Shown: positions 1 to 11,510 of the stretch, one piece after another | Numbering within the stretch: position 1 is the first letter of the stretch | Layout of the letters: every line of letters starts with the position of its first letter | Source: Buddleja alternifolia | Lineage: Eukaryota > Streptophyta > Magnoliopsida > Lamiales > Scrophulariaceae | DNA: 64,000 bases | NCBI GenBank assembly: GCA_019426215.1 | Contig: CM033394.1 | Location: 47,552,423-47,616,422 of the forward strand | Reading direction: 5' to 3' | The notes under the pieces: generated by a model | Database searches by the model: none | What the model saw: the letters and a program-made list of their open reading frames with translations, nothing else | Told to the model about the DNA's origin: nothing | Program-made: the position numbers and the translations under genes

Positions 1-1099
1 AACAAATACTAATGTGGAGAGGAAAAGATTGGAAATCTATGTACGAGGATGAAACTCCAATGATAAACCTTTCTCGGGGTGATGTCTCGAGGCCTACCAA
101 TATTTCAGGTACACGTCGAATTATTGTAGTTGAATTGCAAATGTCACTATTGCCCGTGATCTCGTCTTGATAGAGCAATCGAAGCATAACTTTCTCTTGT
201 AGAGGCCTTTTTTTTTATTATTAATTTATATTCATGTTTAATACGTGGAGTGGGAAGGTGAAACCGTTTGTCACCATACTTGAGTTATGAACGAAGCAAG
301 TGATCGAAGAATTCTGAAAGTAAAATCACACGTACAAATTGAATACTTTATGTGGTTAGGGCGGGCAATAATGCCAACGTCCACTTTCGCACTAGAGGTC
401 TTAGTGATTTCAAAGTAAGACAAGTCTAATCTATATATAAGTTACAACTTGTGGAGTGCAACTGTAAAATGACCAAAATACCCTTCTAGAAAAGTTGGAT
501 CTGCGATTTGAGGTTCATTTTACCGTACTTCCTTTTTACCAGAGTCCGAAATCCCATCAAAAGGTAAGATGCGATTTCTTATAAGCTAATATTGGGATTC
601 AATCAGTCGTATAAACTAGAAAATCCTCGGCCTCGACCTTTTAGATTTTCTGTTTACAAGCATTCTTTTCTTATATAGTTCATGGCGTAAAATACTCTTT
701 TTTTGTACCACTATGCATTCTTCATTCCGTTGCTTAGAAATCAGAATTGACGATTTTATTTGCCACAAAGCAGATGCTAAATCAGTGAGCTCGAGCCCTA
801 AAATGATGTCCCTCTGGCGACGTGCAATTGAATCAGGAAAGGCATCGGTTCTTGATGAGATTGATCTTAGTCCCGATGAACTTTTATCAAAGGTGGATGA
901 ATTTGACAACAAATCTCAGGCAATAGAGCACTCATATCCTGCCATAATCTACTCACAACATAAAGATGATGATTTAGAGGATAATAGTTCTAGCGAAGAT
1001 GATGACTCGTTTGAAGTGGTCGAGCCTTTGGTTCCTCTTGGATCATTGCCCGTTGATTTGATAGCGAAGGAGCTAAGCGACAGTGAGGATGCAGTGTAG
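1..1099 (+). CDS. CRM-domain intron-splicing factor, CAF type, 3' end only
   Basis: The last two coding exons of a gene that begins upstream of the window. Exon A is 1-108 (frame from base 3, donor GT at 109). The last exon is 774-1099, or 771-1099 if the other AG of a tandem acceptor is used; both keep the frame, stop TAG 1097-1099. Exon A reads QILMWRGKDWKSMYEDE, which I recognise as the end of the second CRM domain of CRS2-associated factors. CRM domains bind RNA, and CAF1/CAF2 with CRS2 splice chloroplast group II introns; plants also have mitochondrial CAFs. The tail has a SLWRRAIESGKASVLDEIDL stretch and then an acidic run (DDDLEDNSSSEDDD). Compartment cannot be told because the transit peptide is missing. 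The identification is from memory of the family and is good but not certain. Confidence 0.72.
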
Positions 1100-2110
1100 A
1101 AGATAATGGAGGTGTGATTCAAAATGTACTTAAATTGAAAGGAAACAGGAGAAGGGAAGAACTTGTGTTATTGACAGTTGATGATATCTTTTGTACATAT
1201 ATAGATATTCAATTTAGAAGGTTGTAACCAAAACCTTAAGAATTCTCTAATGAATCTTCAAATAATTGCAAAAGATTATACTATAATCTAAAGCTCGAAT
1301 TTGAATATGCTCGATTGTTAATAAGACGAATCCGAACTTCATATCTTTTGGCACATACTTTGAATTTAAATTTACAAACTCGGCGAGTTTGAACACAAAT
1401 CCGAACTTCATTTCTTTAGGGTGGGCATATAGTGGAACTAGCCAGCCAAATTTTTCATCAAGAGCTCGAGCTCAATTATATTTGTTGGGATAAGGCAAAA
1501 GAATATTTTATTCATTCATTATTAATATAATAATAAATTTAACAATATATATAGATATATATATATATATCATATTATTATATATAAATCATACTTAATA
1601 ATATATTTATTTTATTTTATTTCGAGCTAGCTTGGGCTCCCTTCGATTCAAGCTCGATTTTTTTTCTAGCCCGACATGTTCGAGTTTGGACCAAGTTAAT
1701 TGGTTAAGCTAGCTTGGGCTTCGCTCGGTTCAAGCTTGTATTTTTTTCTGGTTCGACGTGCTTGAGTTAGGACCAAGTTAATTGGTCGGCTCAACTTGTG
1801 TGGCCCCCTATTTAAAACAAGTCTGAGCTGGAATTTGTGTATAAGAATTGAAAAAAAATGGGACTCGAACTCAGATATATTTATACCCTCAAACACTTTT
1901 TTTTTTTTTTTTTTTTAAGAGGAACGGTATACACCCTCAAACTTAATTATATTTTAACCCAAAAAATGATATATCATTAAAAAGTAAATAATAATTATAA
2001 TAATGATGAGTAATGATAGTGAAATGATAAGTCATCAAAATATTCAATAGAAATGGTAGTTTAGCTTAGGTAGGTCCTACATTTAGTATTGCCCTTAAGA
2101 TACGTGTAAA
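1100..2110. other. AT-rich spacer with a diverged tandem duplication
   Basis: No gene seen. It contains the 3' flank of the CRM gene and simple AT runs. A unit of about 82 bp occurs twice in tandem, at 1623-1703 and 1706-1787. Both copies start near GCTAGCTTGGGCT and end GGACCAAGTTAATTGGT. A T-run lies at 1897-1914. Confidence 0.6.
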
Positions 2111-2113
2111 TTT

Positions 2114-2174
2114 ATGGCTCCCTCTTCTTCAATGTTCTATTTCTTCGTTCTCCACAAAACCAGAACCCCCCCTC

Positions 2175-2208
<34 letters not shown>

Positions 2209-2363
2209 TTGTCCAACAATCTGCACCCCGTCAATTAACGAACAAGATTCAGTATCAGTGGGATCCTTCACTCTACTACTCGACTATTACTCCTGCTGGG
2301 ACGATTCCAGGAAACAAACATCCTAGAATGGACTTGTGAAACATTGATTTCTACGAAATCGAG
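2114..2363 (+). promoter_or_regulatory. probable 5' UTR exon of the downstream membrane-protein gene
   Basis: A CT repeat running into a TA repeat (about 2176-2209) is followed by a stretch ending in a good donor, AATCGAG then GTATAA at 2364. Coding starts at 3143, just after a purine-rich leader. A spliced leader is therefore plausible for this gene. This is inference from sequence layout; no transcript is available. The intron would hold the MITE at 2664-2916. Confidence 0.35.
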
Positions 2364-2368
2364 GTATA

Positions 2369-2399
<31 letters not shown>

Positions 2400-2663
2400 G
2401 CAGTATGTCTATTGTCTTTGATTCTGTGTTCTTTCTTTGTTGTTAATTATTTTGTCTCTTTACTTATCAAAAAAATTAAAATAATGTTGTCTCTTTTGTG
2501 GGACATGTAAAGGTTGTGAGGTATCATTATTTCGCCTTTTTCTCGTCCTTTTCTTTTTTTTAGCTTTTCATGGAAAATGTAAATGCTGTGAGGAATCTTT
2601 GTTTGGGCTGTGTTTTTGGGGGGGAGGGGGGGAGGATATCTTATTTTTGGTGGTTTGATTCTA

Positions 2664-2916
2664 GGGTGAATTACATGCATACCCCTCACTTTAGTGCTAA
2701 TTACTAAAAAAAACCTTGATTTTTGGTAAATTACAACGGCACCTCGTCAAGGGTCTATTTGTAAGGTTTACTAGGGTGAAATTCTAAAAAAATTTAAATA
2801 CACATAGGGTGTAATTGTAAGAATGCCTTAATATAAGGGGGACTTTATGAAATTTCAAAAAGGTTAGGGGGTTTTTGGTAATTGATCATAACATGAGGGG
2901 TCAGTAGGTAATTTTC
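2664..2916. mobile_element. MITE, GGGTgAATTACATGCAYACCCCTCA family
   Basis: The left end (GGGTGAATTACATGC, then ACCCCTCAC) and the right end (ATGAGGGGTCAGTAGGTAAT) are imperfect inverted repeats. The body consists of short phrases such as 'gtaattgtaagaatg' that recur in inverted order. The same termini bound the outer element in intron 2 of the next gene (3752-6758), and part of one occurs near 55029-55160. No clear target duplication found. Confidence 0.55.
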
Positions 2917-3142
2917 TCTTAATTTTACTGAAAATGTCCTTCTATGCATAAATCAGTATAAATACTGAACTTCAGCTATTGCTCTTAACTTTATTAGTTT
3001 ATTCCAATTTCCAAACATATCCTAATTCTTAATTTGGTAGCTGCTTCATTTATGTTGGTAAAATTTCATTTGTAATGTAATTGATCACTTGGTTTGAGGA
3101 CAGTAGGAAAATGTAATGGTTTTGAAGAACAGAAAATAAACA

Positions 3143-6100
3143 ATGAAATTCTTTACAGGACTATTTAATCCTAATTGGTGGCCCGTGATGAAAGCCGACA
3201 CCACGGCCCCGAGCTATTGGTTGAACTGGAGGTTTTTACTCTGTGCAATATGGATATTAGCAGCTATGCTATTTTCAGCTCTTTTGATATGGAAATACGA
3301 AGGAAACAAAACAAAACGAGCAAACGGGACTCAACAAGAGGCCAAAGGGTGCTCATATAAACGCGAATCCTGGCAATCGTGTTCGAAATCAATACACCCC
3401 GTTTGGCTTCTTGTTTATCGGATTGTTGCTTTTGGTGCACTATTGGCTTTGCTTCTTGCTGATGTGATCTCACATAGTCTTGGCATATTCTTCTTTTACA
3501 CTCAGTAAGGAAAATTTACATGTTGTTTCTTCATTTGTTTGCTTTGTTTAGTTTGAATTGTGAAAATGTTTTTGAAGAATCGATGTATAAAATGCTCGGT
3601 TTCTTATTTCTGTCTGTGTTTTTGTTTTCTTGTAAAGTTTATTTTTGTTCTCAAATGTTGTCTCTATCTTTTGTTGTTAAACAGGTGGACTTTTACCTTG
3701 GTCACCATCTATTTCGGGGTATGAGTTTCAATTTTGTCCCTTTTATTTTTAGGGTAAGTTACATACAAGGACGGAGCCAAGGTTTGGGGTTCGGGGGGGC
3801 GAATACAAAAAATAGGGTTAAACTTAATATTTTTGGATTTTTTTTTTTTTTGGGGGGGCAGGTCCCCATGTGGCTCTGTCTCTGAATACATGGGAAAATT
3901 AAATAAATAATATAAAAAAAAATATAAAATCAGAAAATACCCCCAAAAATGGGGGTATTCAGAATTTAGCATGTTACGACATGGTGTATGTCGTAACAGC
4001 AGTGTTACGACATACACCATGTCGTAACACATTTTTTTTATTTTTTTTTTATAAATTAAGTGTGTTACGACATAGCCCATGTCGTAACACACTTAATATT
4101 TTTTATTTTTTTTTGTTTTTTTCCTCCTTATTTCCCGCTCATTTTTCTTCATTTTTCGTGCATTTTTGAGTTTCGACTTGAACATATAAATTGTAGACTT
4201 TCATATAAACTTTGTAACCACACAAGAATGGACTCATTCTGATAGCCGAGTGAAAAAATATAACAAGTAAAAAAGGACATATTAGACCAATTTTTTAAAG
4301 AAGATAATAACGTTGTCTATGTTTCCGGCTCATTTTTCTCCATTTTTCGTTCATTTTTGAGTTTTGACTTGAACACATAAATTGTAGATTTTCATATACA
4401 CTTTGTAACCACATAAGAATGGACTCATTCCGATACCTGAGTGAAGGAATATGACAAGTAAAAAAGGACACACATATACGGATTTTTCATAAAAAAATAT
4501 TTTTCCGTCGTATTCAGGATGATTTTTCGACCTTTTTTGTACATTTTCAGGCTTCGACTTCAACACAAAAAATGTAGATTGACTCACAAAGTTTGTAACG
4601 GTATGAGAATTGATTCATTTCGATATCCGAGTGAAAAAATACAACATGTTAAAACGGAACGGATTTTTCAGAAAAAAATATTTTTTCGTTATCTTCGGGA
4701 TGATTTTTCGACCTTTTTTGTACATTTTCAGGCTTCGACTTCAACACAAAAAATGTAAATTGACTCACAAAATTTATAACGGTATCAGAATTGATTCATT
4801 TCGATCTCCAAGTGAAAAAATACAACATGTTAAAACGAAATGGATTTTTCAAAAAGAAATATTTTTTCGTCATCTTCGAGATGATTTTTCGACCTTTTTT
4901 GTACATTTTCAGGCTTCGACTTCAACACAAAAAATGTAGATTGACTCGCAAAGTTTATAACAGTACCAGAATTGATTCATTTCGATCTTTGAGTGAAAAA
5001 AAACAACATATTAAAACGGAACGGTTTTTTTGTAAAAAAAAAAAATTTCATTATCTTCGGGATAATTTTTCGACATTTTCTGTACATTTTCGGGCTTCAA
5101 CTTCAACACAAAAAATGTAGATTGAATCATAAAGTTTTTAACGGTACAAGAATTGATTTATTTCGATAGTCAGGTTTAAAAATACAACATGTTTAAAAAT
5201 ATCTTTATTAAATTTAATGTATTTTTTCATCCGAATATCGAAATGAATCAATTCTCATACCGTTACAAACTTTGTGAGTCAATCTACATTTTTTGTGTTG
5301 AAGTCGAAGCCTGAAAATGTACAAAAAAGGTCGAAAAATCATCCCGAAGATGACGAAAAAATATTTTTTTCTGAAAAATCCGTTCCGTTTTAACATGTTG
5401 TATTTTTTCACTCGGAGATCGAAATGAATCAATTTTGATATCGTTATAAAGTTTGTGAGTCAATCTACATTTTTTGTGTTGAAGTCGAAGCCTGAAAATG
5501 TACGAAAAAGGTCGAAAAATCATCCCGAAGATGACGAAAAAATATTTTTTTCTGAAAAATCCGTTCCGTTTTAACATGTTGTGTTTTTTCATTCGGAGAT
5601 CGAAATGAATCAATTCTGATACCGTTATAAATTTTGTGAGTCAATCTACATTTTTTGTGTTGAAGTCGAAGCCTGAAAATGTACAAAAAAGGTCGAAAAA
5701 TCATCCCGAAGATGACGAAAAAATATTTTTTTCTGAAGAATCCATTCCGTTTTAACATGTTGTATTTTTTCACTCGGATATCGAAATGAATCAATTCTCA
5801 TACCGTTACAAACTTTGTGAGTCAATCTACATTTTTTGTGTGGAAGTCGAAGCTTGCAAATGTACAAAAAAGGTCGAAAAATCATCCCGAAGACGACAAA
5901 AAAGTATTTTTTTCTGAAAAATTCGTATATGTGTGTCCTTTTTTACTTGTCATATTCCTTCACTCAGGTATCAGAATGAGTCCATTCTTGAGTGGTTACA
6001 AAGTGTATATGAAAATCTACAATTTATGTGTTCAAGTCAAAACTCAAAAATGAACGAAAAAGGGAGAAAAATGAGCTGGAAACATAGACAACGTTATTAT

Positions 6101-7605
6101 TTTCTTTAAAAAATTGGTCTAATGTGTCTTTTTTTACTTGTTATATTTCTTCACTCGGCTATCGGAATGAGTTCATTCTTGTGTGGTTACAAAGTTTATA
6201 TGAAAGTCTAGAATTTATATGTTCAAGTCGAAACTCAAAAATACACGAAAAAAGGAGAAAAATGAGCGGGAAATAATGAGAAAAAAAACAAAAAAAAAAC
6301 AAAATATTAAGTGTGTTACGACATGGGCTATGTCGTAACACACTTAATTTATAAAAAAAAAATAAAAAAAACGTGTTACGACATGGTGTATGTCGTAACA
6401 CTGCTGTTACGACATACACCATGTTGTAACATGCTAAATTCTGAATACCCCATTTTTGGGGGTATTTTCTGATTTTATATATTTTTTTATATTATTTATT
6501 TAATTTCCCCCTGAATACATAGATACCCTATGTGAGACGTTACTTACGAAAAACAACCCGAGGTTTGAGAAATTACTATAATTTCCCCGTCAATACAAGC
6601 ATATTACGATTTCACCCTGACATAAAAGTAGATTACAATTTAGCCCTTAATTTTTGAGGTGTCAGGAGCTCCTTGACAGGGATTGTTTTAGTATTTTGTA
6701 AAATCTCAGGGGCTCATGGTAATTACCCAATAAGTGAGGGGTGTGCATGTAATTATCCATATTTTTTTTTTTATCAAGTTTTCTTTTAAAAACCAGAAAA
6801 AAAAAATTGAATTTTTTCGCTTATTCGGTTTCTGTAGTTTAACGTTTAATCTTTCGTCATACTTTCTAGCTCGCATCTTCAATCTCCGTTCATGGATGTC
6901 TGCGTTACTGCCGTAAAACGGACTCGGAAAGGGATAACTGCGTTAGCACAGACGTAGAGCGAGGCTCCTATATAGCACCAGCAGTTGGAGATAATTCAGA
7001 TAAGCCCGGCACGATAACAAGCTTGAATAATTACGATGGACCTAATTGCAAAATTGCATCTGTTTGGGGGTACGCTTTGCAAATAATTTTTCAGGTGAGT
7101 TATTCTCCTGCTATTGAGTTGTATATTGATTTACGATATGATATTTAAGTTAAGATTGATCTTATCGTTCTCTTTTTTACTCGTAGATGTGTGCTGGGGC
7201 TGTGGCGCTAACTGATTCCGTCTTTTGGCTCATCATATACCCATTTCTTACTGCCAAAGATTACAAATTAGGCTTTGTAAGTATAGAAGTCCTCAATCCT
7301 AATGATTTGTATGAACTCACAAGAAGTTTGATTATATTTGATGCAATGCTAAAAAAGAAAAATGGTACCAACGACTTACACATCTCCTATTCACAGATTT
7401 TTCGTGCTAGTCGTAAAAAAATTCCTATTTTGGAAAATAAATTCAGAAATTTAGTAGCTTATTGATTTGATCTTATAATTATTATCTTGCTTATTGGTTC
7501 TAAACTACATTTTTTATCTGCAGCTGGTTGTTAGTGTGCATACTGTTAACGCTGTTTTCCTCCTCGGCGACACAATTTTGAACAGCATGGTACTCACTTA
7601 ATAAC

Positions 7606-7642
<37 letters not shown>

Positions 7643-8359
7643 ATTGGAGTACTTATATATAATCCGTGACACTAATAGAATCATCGATTTCTTTCCAGCA
7701 ATTTCCCTTCTTTCGAATTGCATATTTTGTTCTGTGGACATGCACATTCGTCGTTGTCCAGTGGATCATCCATGCTTTTGTTTCAATGAGGTATTCCTTT
7801 TCTTTTTCTCAATTTTCTTCCTCACATAGTTACAATTAATTCTCTATGAAGATTACACAAATCATATACCTTCTTTACTCTCTTAAGATAAATTTCTTAT
7901 TCTAACAGATGGCCTTATCCTTTTCTGGACTTGTCATCCCCATATGCTCCCATATGGTAAGTATTACATTTTTCTTTGCTTCGCGCTTGTTGTGGGGTCA
8001 CTCTTAGGAGTTTCCGGAACTCGGACTCTCAGAACAATCACATTTGCCCATTTGGTAAGACCCACGAGGGGTGACTCAATCAGAGATTAACGGTTGTGAT
8101 TGTTGTGGGATTTGAGGTTCCGAGATGCCCTAACCCCTAAGAATAACCCGTGCGTAAACTTTGGTATAGAAGTTCATGTGGTAGAACAAATCTTTGATGT
8201 TCTTCTAGTGTTGCACTTCAAACTTCAAAGTACTTTATGGTAGCCAACAAATTATGTAGGTACTTGGCTGTTGGGCTGCTACATTTGCCATGTTTTGGGA
8301 TCTTTACACTTGTATTCAAGATCAAAAGATGTTGTTTATCAAGATCAACTTCTCAATGA
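3143..8359 (+). CDS. multi-span membrane protein (At1g10660-like family), 8 exons
   Basis: Exons: 3143-3504, 3685-3718, 6870-7094, 7187-7276, 7524-7589, 7699-7790, 7909-7956, 8260-8359. They sum to 1017 bp, 338 residues, and all junctions are GT-AG and keep frame. The product begins MKFFTGLFNPNWWPVMKADT and has about seven hydrophobic segments: residues ~28-49, ~90-112 and ~121-142, then one either side of the ALTDSVFW motif, then two in the C-terminal third, ending KIKRCCLSRSTSQ. The motif HPVWLLVYRIVAF followed by FYTQWTFTLVTIYFG is characteristic of an uncharacterised plant family of predicted membrane proteins. Biochemical role unknown. There is a variable polar loop near residues 143-187. 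Intron 2 is 3.15 kb because of nested transposons; the other introns are ordinary. An internal region resembling a MITE lies in intron 7 (about 7990-8155). Confidence 0.85.
3766..3884. mobile_element. small hAT-type MITE, GGACGGAGCCA termini
   Basis: It begins CAAGGACGGAGCCA and ends TGGCTCTGTCTCTG, inverted with three mismatches. This is the terminal motif of the better-preserved copy at 37640-38020. The 8 bases to its left are GTTACATA. Its right duplication is interrupted by the next insertion; rejoined across that insertion it reads AATACATA, a 6 of 8 match. It carries no coding sequence. Confidence 0.55.
3973..4097. repeat. hairpin modules of the left arm
   Basis: Two 25-bp units, 3973-3997 and 4004-4028, are exact reverse complements of each other. 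Each is also a hairpin on its own: stem GTTACGAC/GTCGTAAC with a 9-base loop. A third hairpin at 4055-4097 has a perfect 19-bp stem (ATTAAGTGTGTTACGACAT) and loop AGCCC. The right arm carries the same set in mirror order, about 6308-6432, with one change (GTTGTAAC) in the outermost stem. Confidence 0.9.
4519..5120. repeat. 181-bp tandem repeats, left arm
   Basis: The unit contains the phrases TTTTCAGGCTTCGACTTCAA, TTGTAACGGTA and GAATTGATTCATTTCGAT, recurring every 181 bp (for example starts at 4610 and 4791). About 3.5 copies are present, most diverged toward the centre. Open frames run through the units but rotate frame from copy to copy because 181 is not a multiple of three, so I do not call them genes. 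Confidence 0.85.
5214..5885. repeat. 181-bp tandem repeats, right arm
   Basis: These are the inverted counterpart of 4519-5120. The copies are closer to each other than those in the left arm (spacing 181 bp at 5284, 5465 and 5646). Confidence 0.85.
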
Positions 8360-9074
8360 CATTGGAACCATCTTGAGAGCAAGCCAACAATCTCTACACC
8401 TTCAACGTGTTGGAGATTCTAGTACCGAAATATCATGAGATGCCATCTCAATTCTTTCTTGGAAATTCTCTGAGAGACTCAAGTCTCGATATATTCACAA
8501 TTATTTATGTATAGTGCCTCACTACATGGATTGTTTTGATTGCCCGAGACTCGGAGTCTGAGAGCTCCTACGAGTAACCCTAGGCCATTTTTAATTAATC
8601 TTTGGAGCATAAATTACTATTATTTTATTTTTTGACATTTTGTCGATGAATGTTAATCTATGACATGAAATCATAGTTTTTATCTATATGTAGTTTCAAG
8701 TTATTTTTCTCAGTTTATTTTGCATCGAAGTTTAATATTATGCGTGAACCTTGAATTTTGTCGAGGATAACATAAAGAAAAACAAAAAAAAGTTACCACA
8801 GAATAAGTACAAAGTATTTTCACTCGAAGTAAAGAAAATATTTTCCTCGCCAAAATCCAAAATACCAATCAGAGTTATGATTCATTTGATCAATTCATTA
8901 ACATTGAAAATCTATTCATCATAATTCATGTATCTCTAAAAGTTTGATTCATCCAATATAGAGTACATCCCTCCATAACTTCCACATTTCCAACTCTTTT
9001 CCCTCCTACAAATTCACTGCTTGTATGTGACAATGAAGCAAAATCACAACTCAGTTCGGTTTGTCCAGACCCGA
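8360..9074. other. spacer between convergent genes
   Basis: It holds the 3' flanks of the membrane-protein gene (+) and the SRP receptor gene (-). A stretch at 8530-8585 (CTCGGAGTCTGAGAGCTCC) is an imperfect inverted match to 8005-8030 in intron 7, so the 3' end of the first gene may lie inside a decayed inverted-repeat element. No gene seen. Confidence 0.45.
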
Positions 9075-11468
9075 TTAAGCCTTAATGTAATCTCTAATAA
9101 ACTGCTCTAACTGAGAGATGTCACCTGTTAAACCAGATGATTCTGCAACAGTAACTTTGTTATAGCACTGATGAAATCCAAAGGCTTCTCCAGGTACCCC
9201 AAGGCTATATTCATTAGTAACATCAGCTGAAGATAGAGCTGTTCTTGATGTTCGAAGCTTGTCTCTGAGCCAAAAAGAGAAGCCAAAAGGTCAAATTGTA
9301 TAATGTAGCATATCGGAAAATGATAAATTTTATTAGAAATGAAGAATTTTAATGAGGAATACTGTAATTTTAAGTCAATTGTTAAATGTAAGAGAAAAAA
9401 ACGTAGCAAGTTGTAGAGAATGTGTAGCACCATCCTAGGAGTGTATGAGGAGTGTAAAAGATGTTTAGAAGCTTCCTTTATAAAAATCTAGGAAGAATTA
9501 TTTACATAAGTTAATATTAGCCCTTAGATCAAATCAATCACCACTAATTTAACACAATCTTGCAAGAGGCTGATTGAAAGGGGCTAACTGTTGCACAAAC
9601 ATTACTAAGAGAGTAAATCCGTGTTAAAGTTGATTGGAAGAAACATGTTATGTACCACTTTCTTAAGTACGGTGATAGTTTTAGGGCTTGATTGACTATT
9701 TTATCGATCCTACTCAATGTTTGAATGATAAGAGCTAAAATCCAGCAATTATTGTTTAATCGTCCAAACAAGGAGAGCAAATATGGAGGGAATGTAACAG
9801 TTTAATGACTCGAAGCCTGGTGAGTACATAACTAGCTTACATTTCCTTCTCCAGCTGTTTTCTGATGAAATCCTTTGTATGAGCAGTAACTTTATCTACC
9901 TTGTTGCACAAGAGTAGTAGCGGGATTTTCTTCTTCACAACACTTGCCTTGGTCAAAATATCATATAGGTACCTATAAAAATGAAAAATAACATGGGATT
10001 TTAGTCACTGGTTTTTACCATTTTAGTTCATGCATACGTTGAGGCCTATAATTAAAACCACTAACGCAACATACTCTGAAGCAGCACGAACATTCGGTAA
10101 AAACTCCACAGCATCTACCACAAAAACTATGCCTGCTGCTTGAGGCAAGAACTCATCTAGTTTGGGTCTCAGACGTGAATGTCCAGGAACATCAACAATG
10201 TGAACCGGCTTTATTTTTCCCTTCTTTGAGCAACCGAAACAAAGTTTAGGTTAAAAAGTAGCATTGATACATATTTAGAAAAGTCATGGACAACACTACA
10301 ACATAATCAAGAGTAGAGTGCACAAGAGCCAAGCTCGATTCAAGGTTGACCAAATTTCTCAGCTCGAGCTTGAAATTAAATGTATATATATATAATTTTT
10401 TTGGTGCTTATATATACATATATTATTAAATATGGATTAGTATATACATATATAAATATATTATTTTCTTTTTAAAAGTTTTGATTATATTGATATATCA
10501 TGATAAATATTAAATACATTATTATCAATTATTAAATATATTATTATCTATATATACATTAATAAATAATCACTTGTTTACAGGCTCACATAAGGGCCTG
10601 TGAATAGGTATAATTGTGCTCTATCTTGGCTCGTTAGGCTCAGTTTGATCTCGAGTCTAATTGAGCCGAATAAATAGTAATTTTCCCTAGTATGTGGACG
10701 AAAAACCACTCTTTTCACTGGAATCTGAGATTACCCTCTGACAAGCACTAATCAAGCATGCTTACAAATGTTATATATACGTATTTCCACAAAATAACGT
10801 GAATTACCTTAGTCGTCTCAGAGTTTAACACAAAAGTTCCTTCGTTTGGTTCCATTGATGTCACAGTACCCTGATGGGAGGATCCATCTCGAAGCTGTGT
10901 AGGAAAATATTATAAACGAATAACCAAATTAAACGAAATAGAGTTCAGCAAAGGTCTTTTGCCTATATAATCCAAAAAATTTCAATTTACACTACTTCTT
11001 TGGATGCTTACCTGGTAAAATAGAACAGTCTTGCCACTTCCGGCTAGCCCAGTTAGCACGACCGTATTAGATGATCCACGCTTGAAAAGACGAACTGCAT
11101 AGTAATCGGCCACAACACAATCATCAGAAGTCACAGCAGGGGAACTGGAAAATATATTGAAAATCAAAAAAAGAGTATATAAAGGTGACACCGAAAACTA
11201 TTTAATGACTACTGCAGACAAAATAAATATTAGATGATCTACACTTGAAAAGACGAGCTGCATAGTAATCGGCCACAGCGCAATCATCAGAAGTCACAGC
11301 AGGGGAACTGGAGAATATATTGAAAATCGAAAAACGAGTATATAAAGGTGAAGCCTAAAACTACATAATCACTACTGCAGACAATAATTATTCGAAAAAA
11401 TGGAAATAAAATATATCACAGCAAATCATTTCATAGATCATTCCATCAACACAAATCTCCAATGTCTA

Positions 11469-11510
<42 letters not shown>

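Larger units (their letters stand above)
3892..6511. mobile_element. 2.62 kb fold-back (Mutator-like) element
   Basis: It is flanked by a perfect 9-bp duplication TGAATACAT (3883-3891 and 6512-6520), the length made by Mutator-like transposases. The two halves are inverted copies of each other for about 1.29 kb; the unpaired centre is near 5167-5220. Each arm, from outside in, holds a terminus (GGGAAAATTAAATAAAT), a doublet of 25-bp hairpins, a 19-bp-stem hairpin, about 0.4 kb of single-copy sequence, and then several tandem copies of a 181-bp unit. No transposase is visible, so it is non-autonomous. It lies in intron 2 of the membrane-protein gene, in neither splice site. Confidence 0.8.
3752..6758. 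mobile_element. outer MITE of the intron-2 nest, split by later insertions
   Basis: The left terminus at 3752 (GGGTAAGTTACATA) and the right terminus at 6758 (TGCATGTAATTATCC) are inverted copies of the family seen complete at 2664-2916. The original body is 3752-3765 plus about 6521-6758; everything between is later insertion. Joining those two pieces gives one continuous MITE of roughly 250 bp, which supports the nesting order. Confidence 0.55.

Noticed and set aside
4519..5885. Several 79-109 codon open frames encoding similar Phe/Lys-rich peptides
   Set aside because: They lie in 181-bp tandem repeats of a non-coding fold-back element, rotate frame between units and occur on both strands by symmetry.
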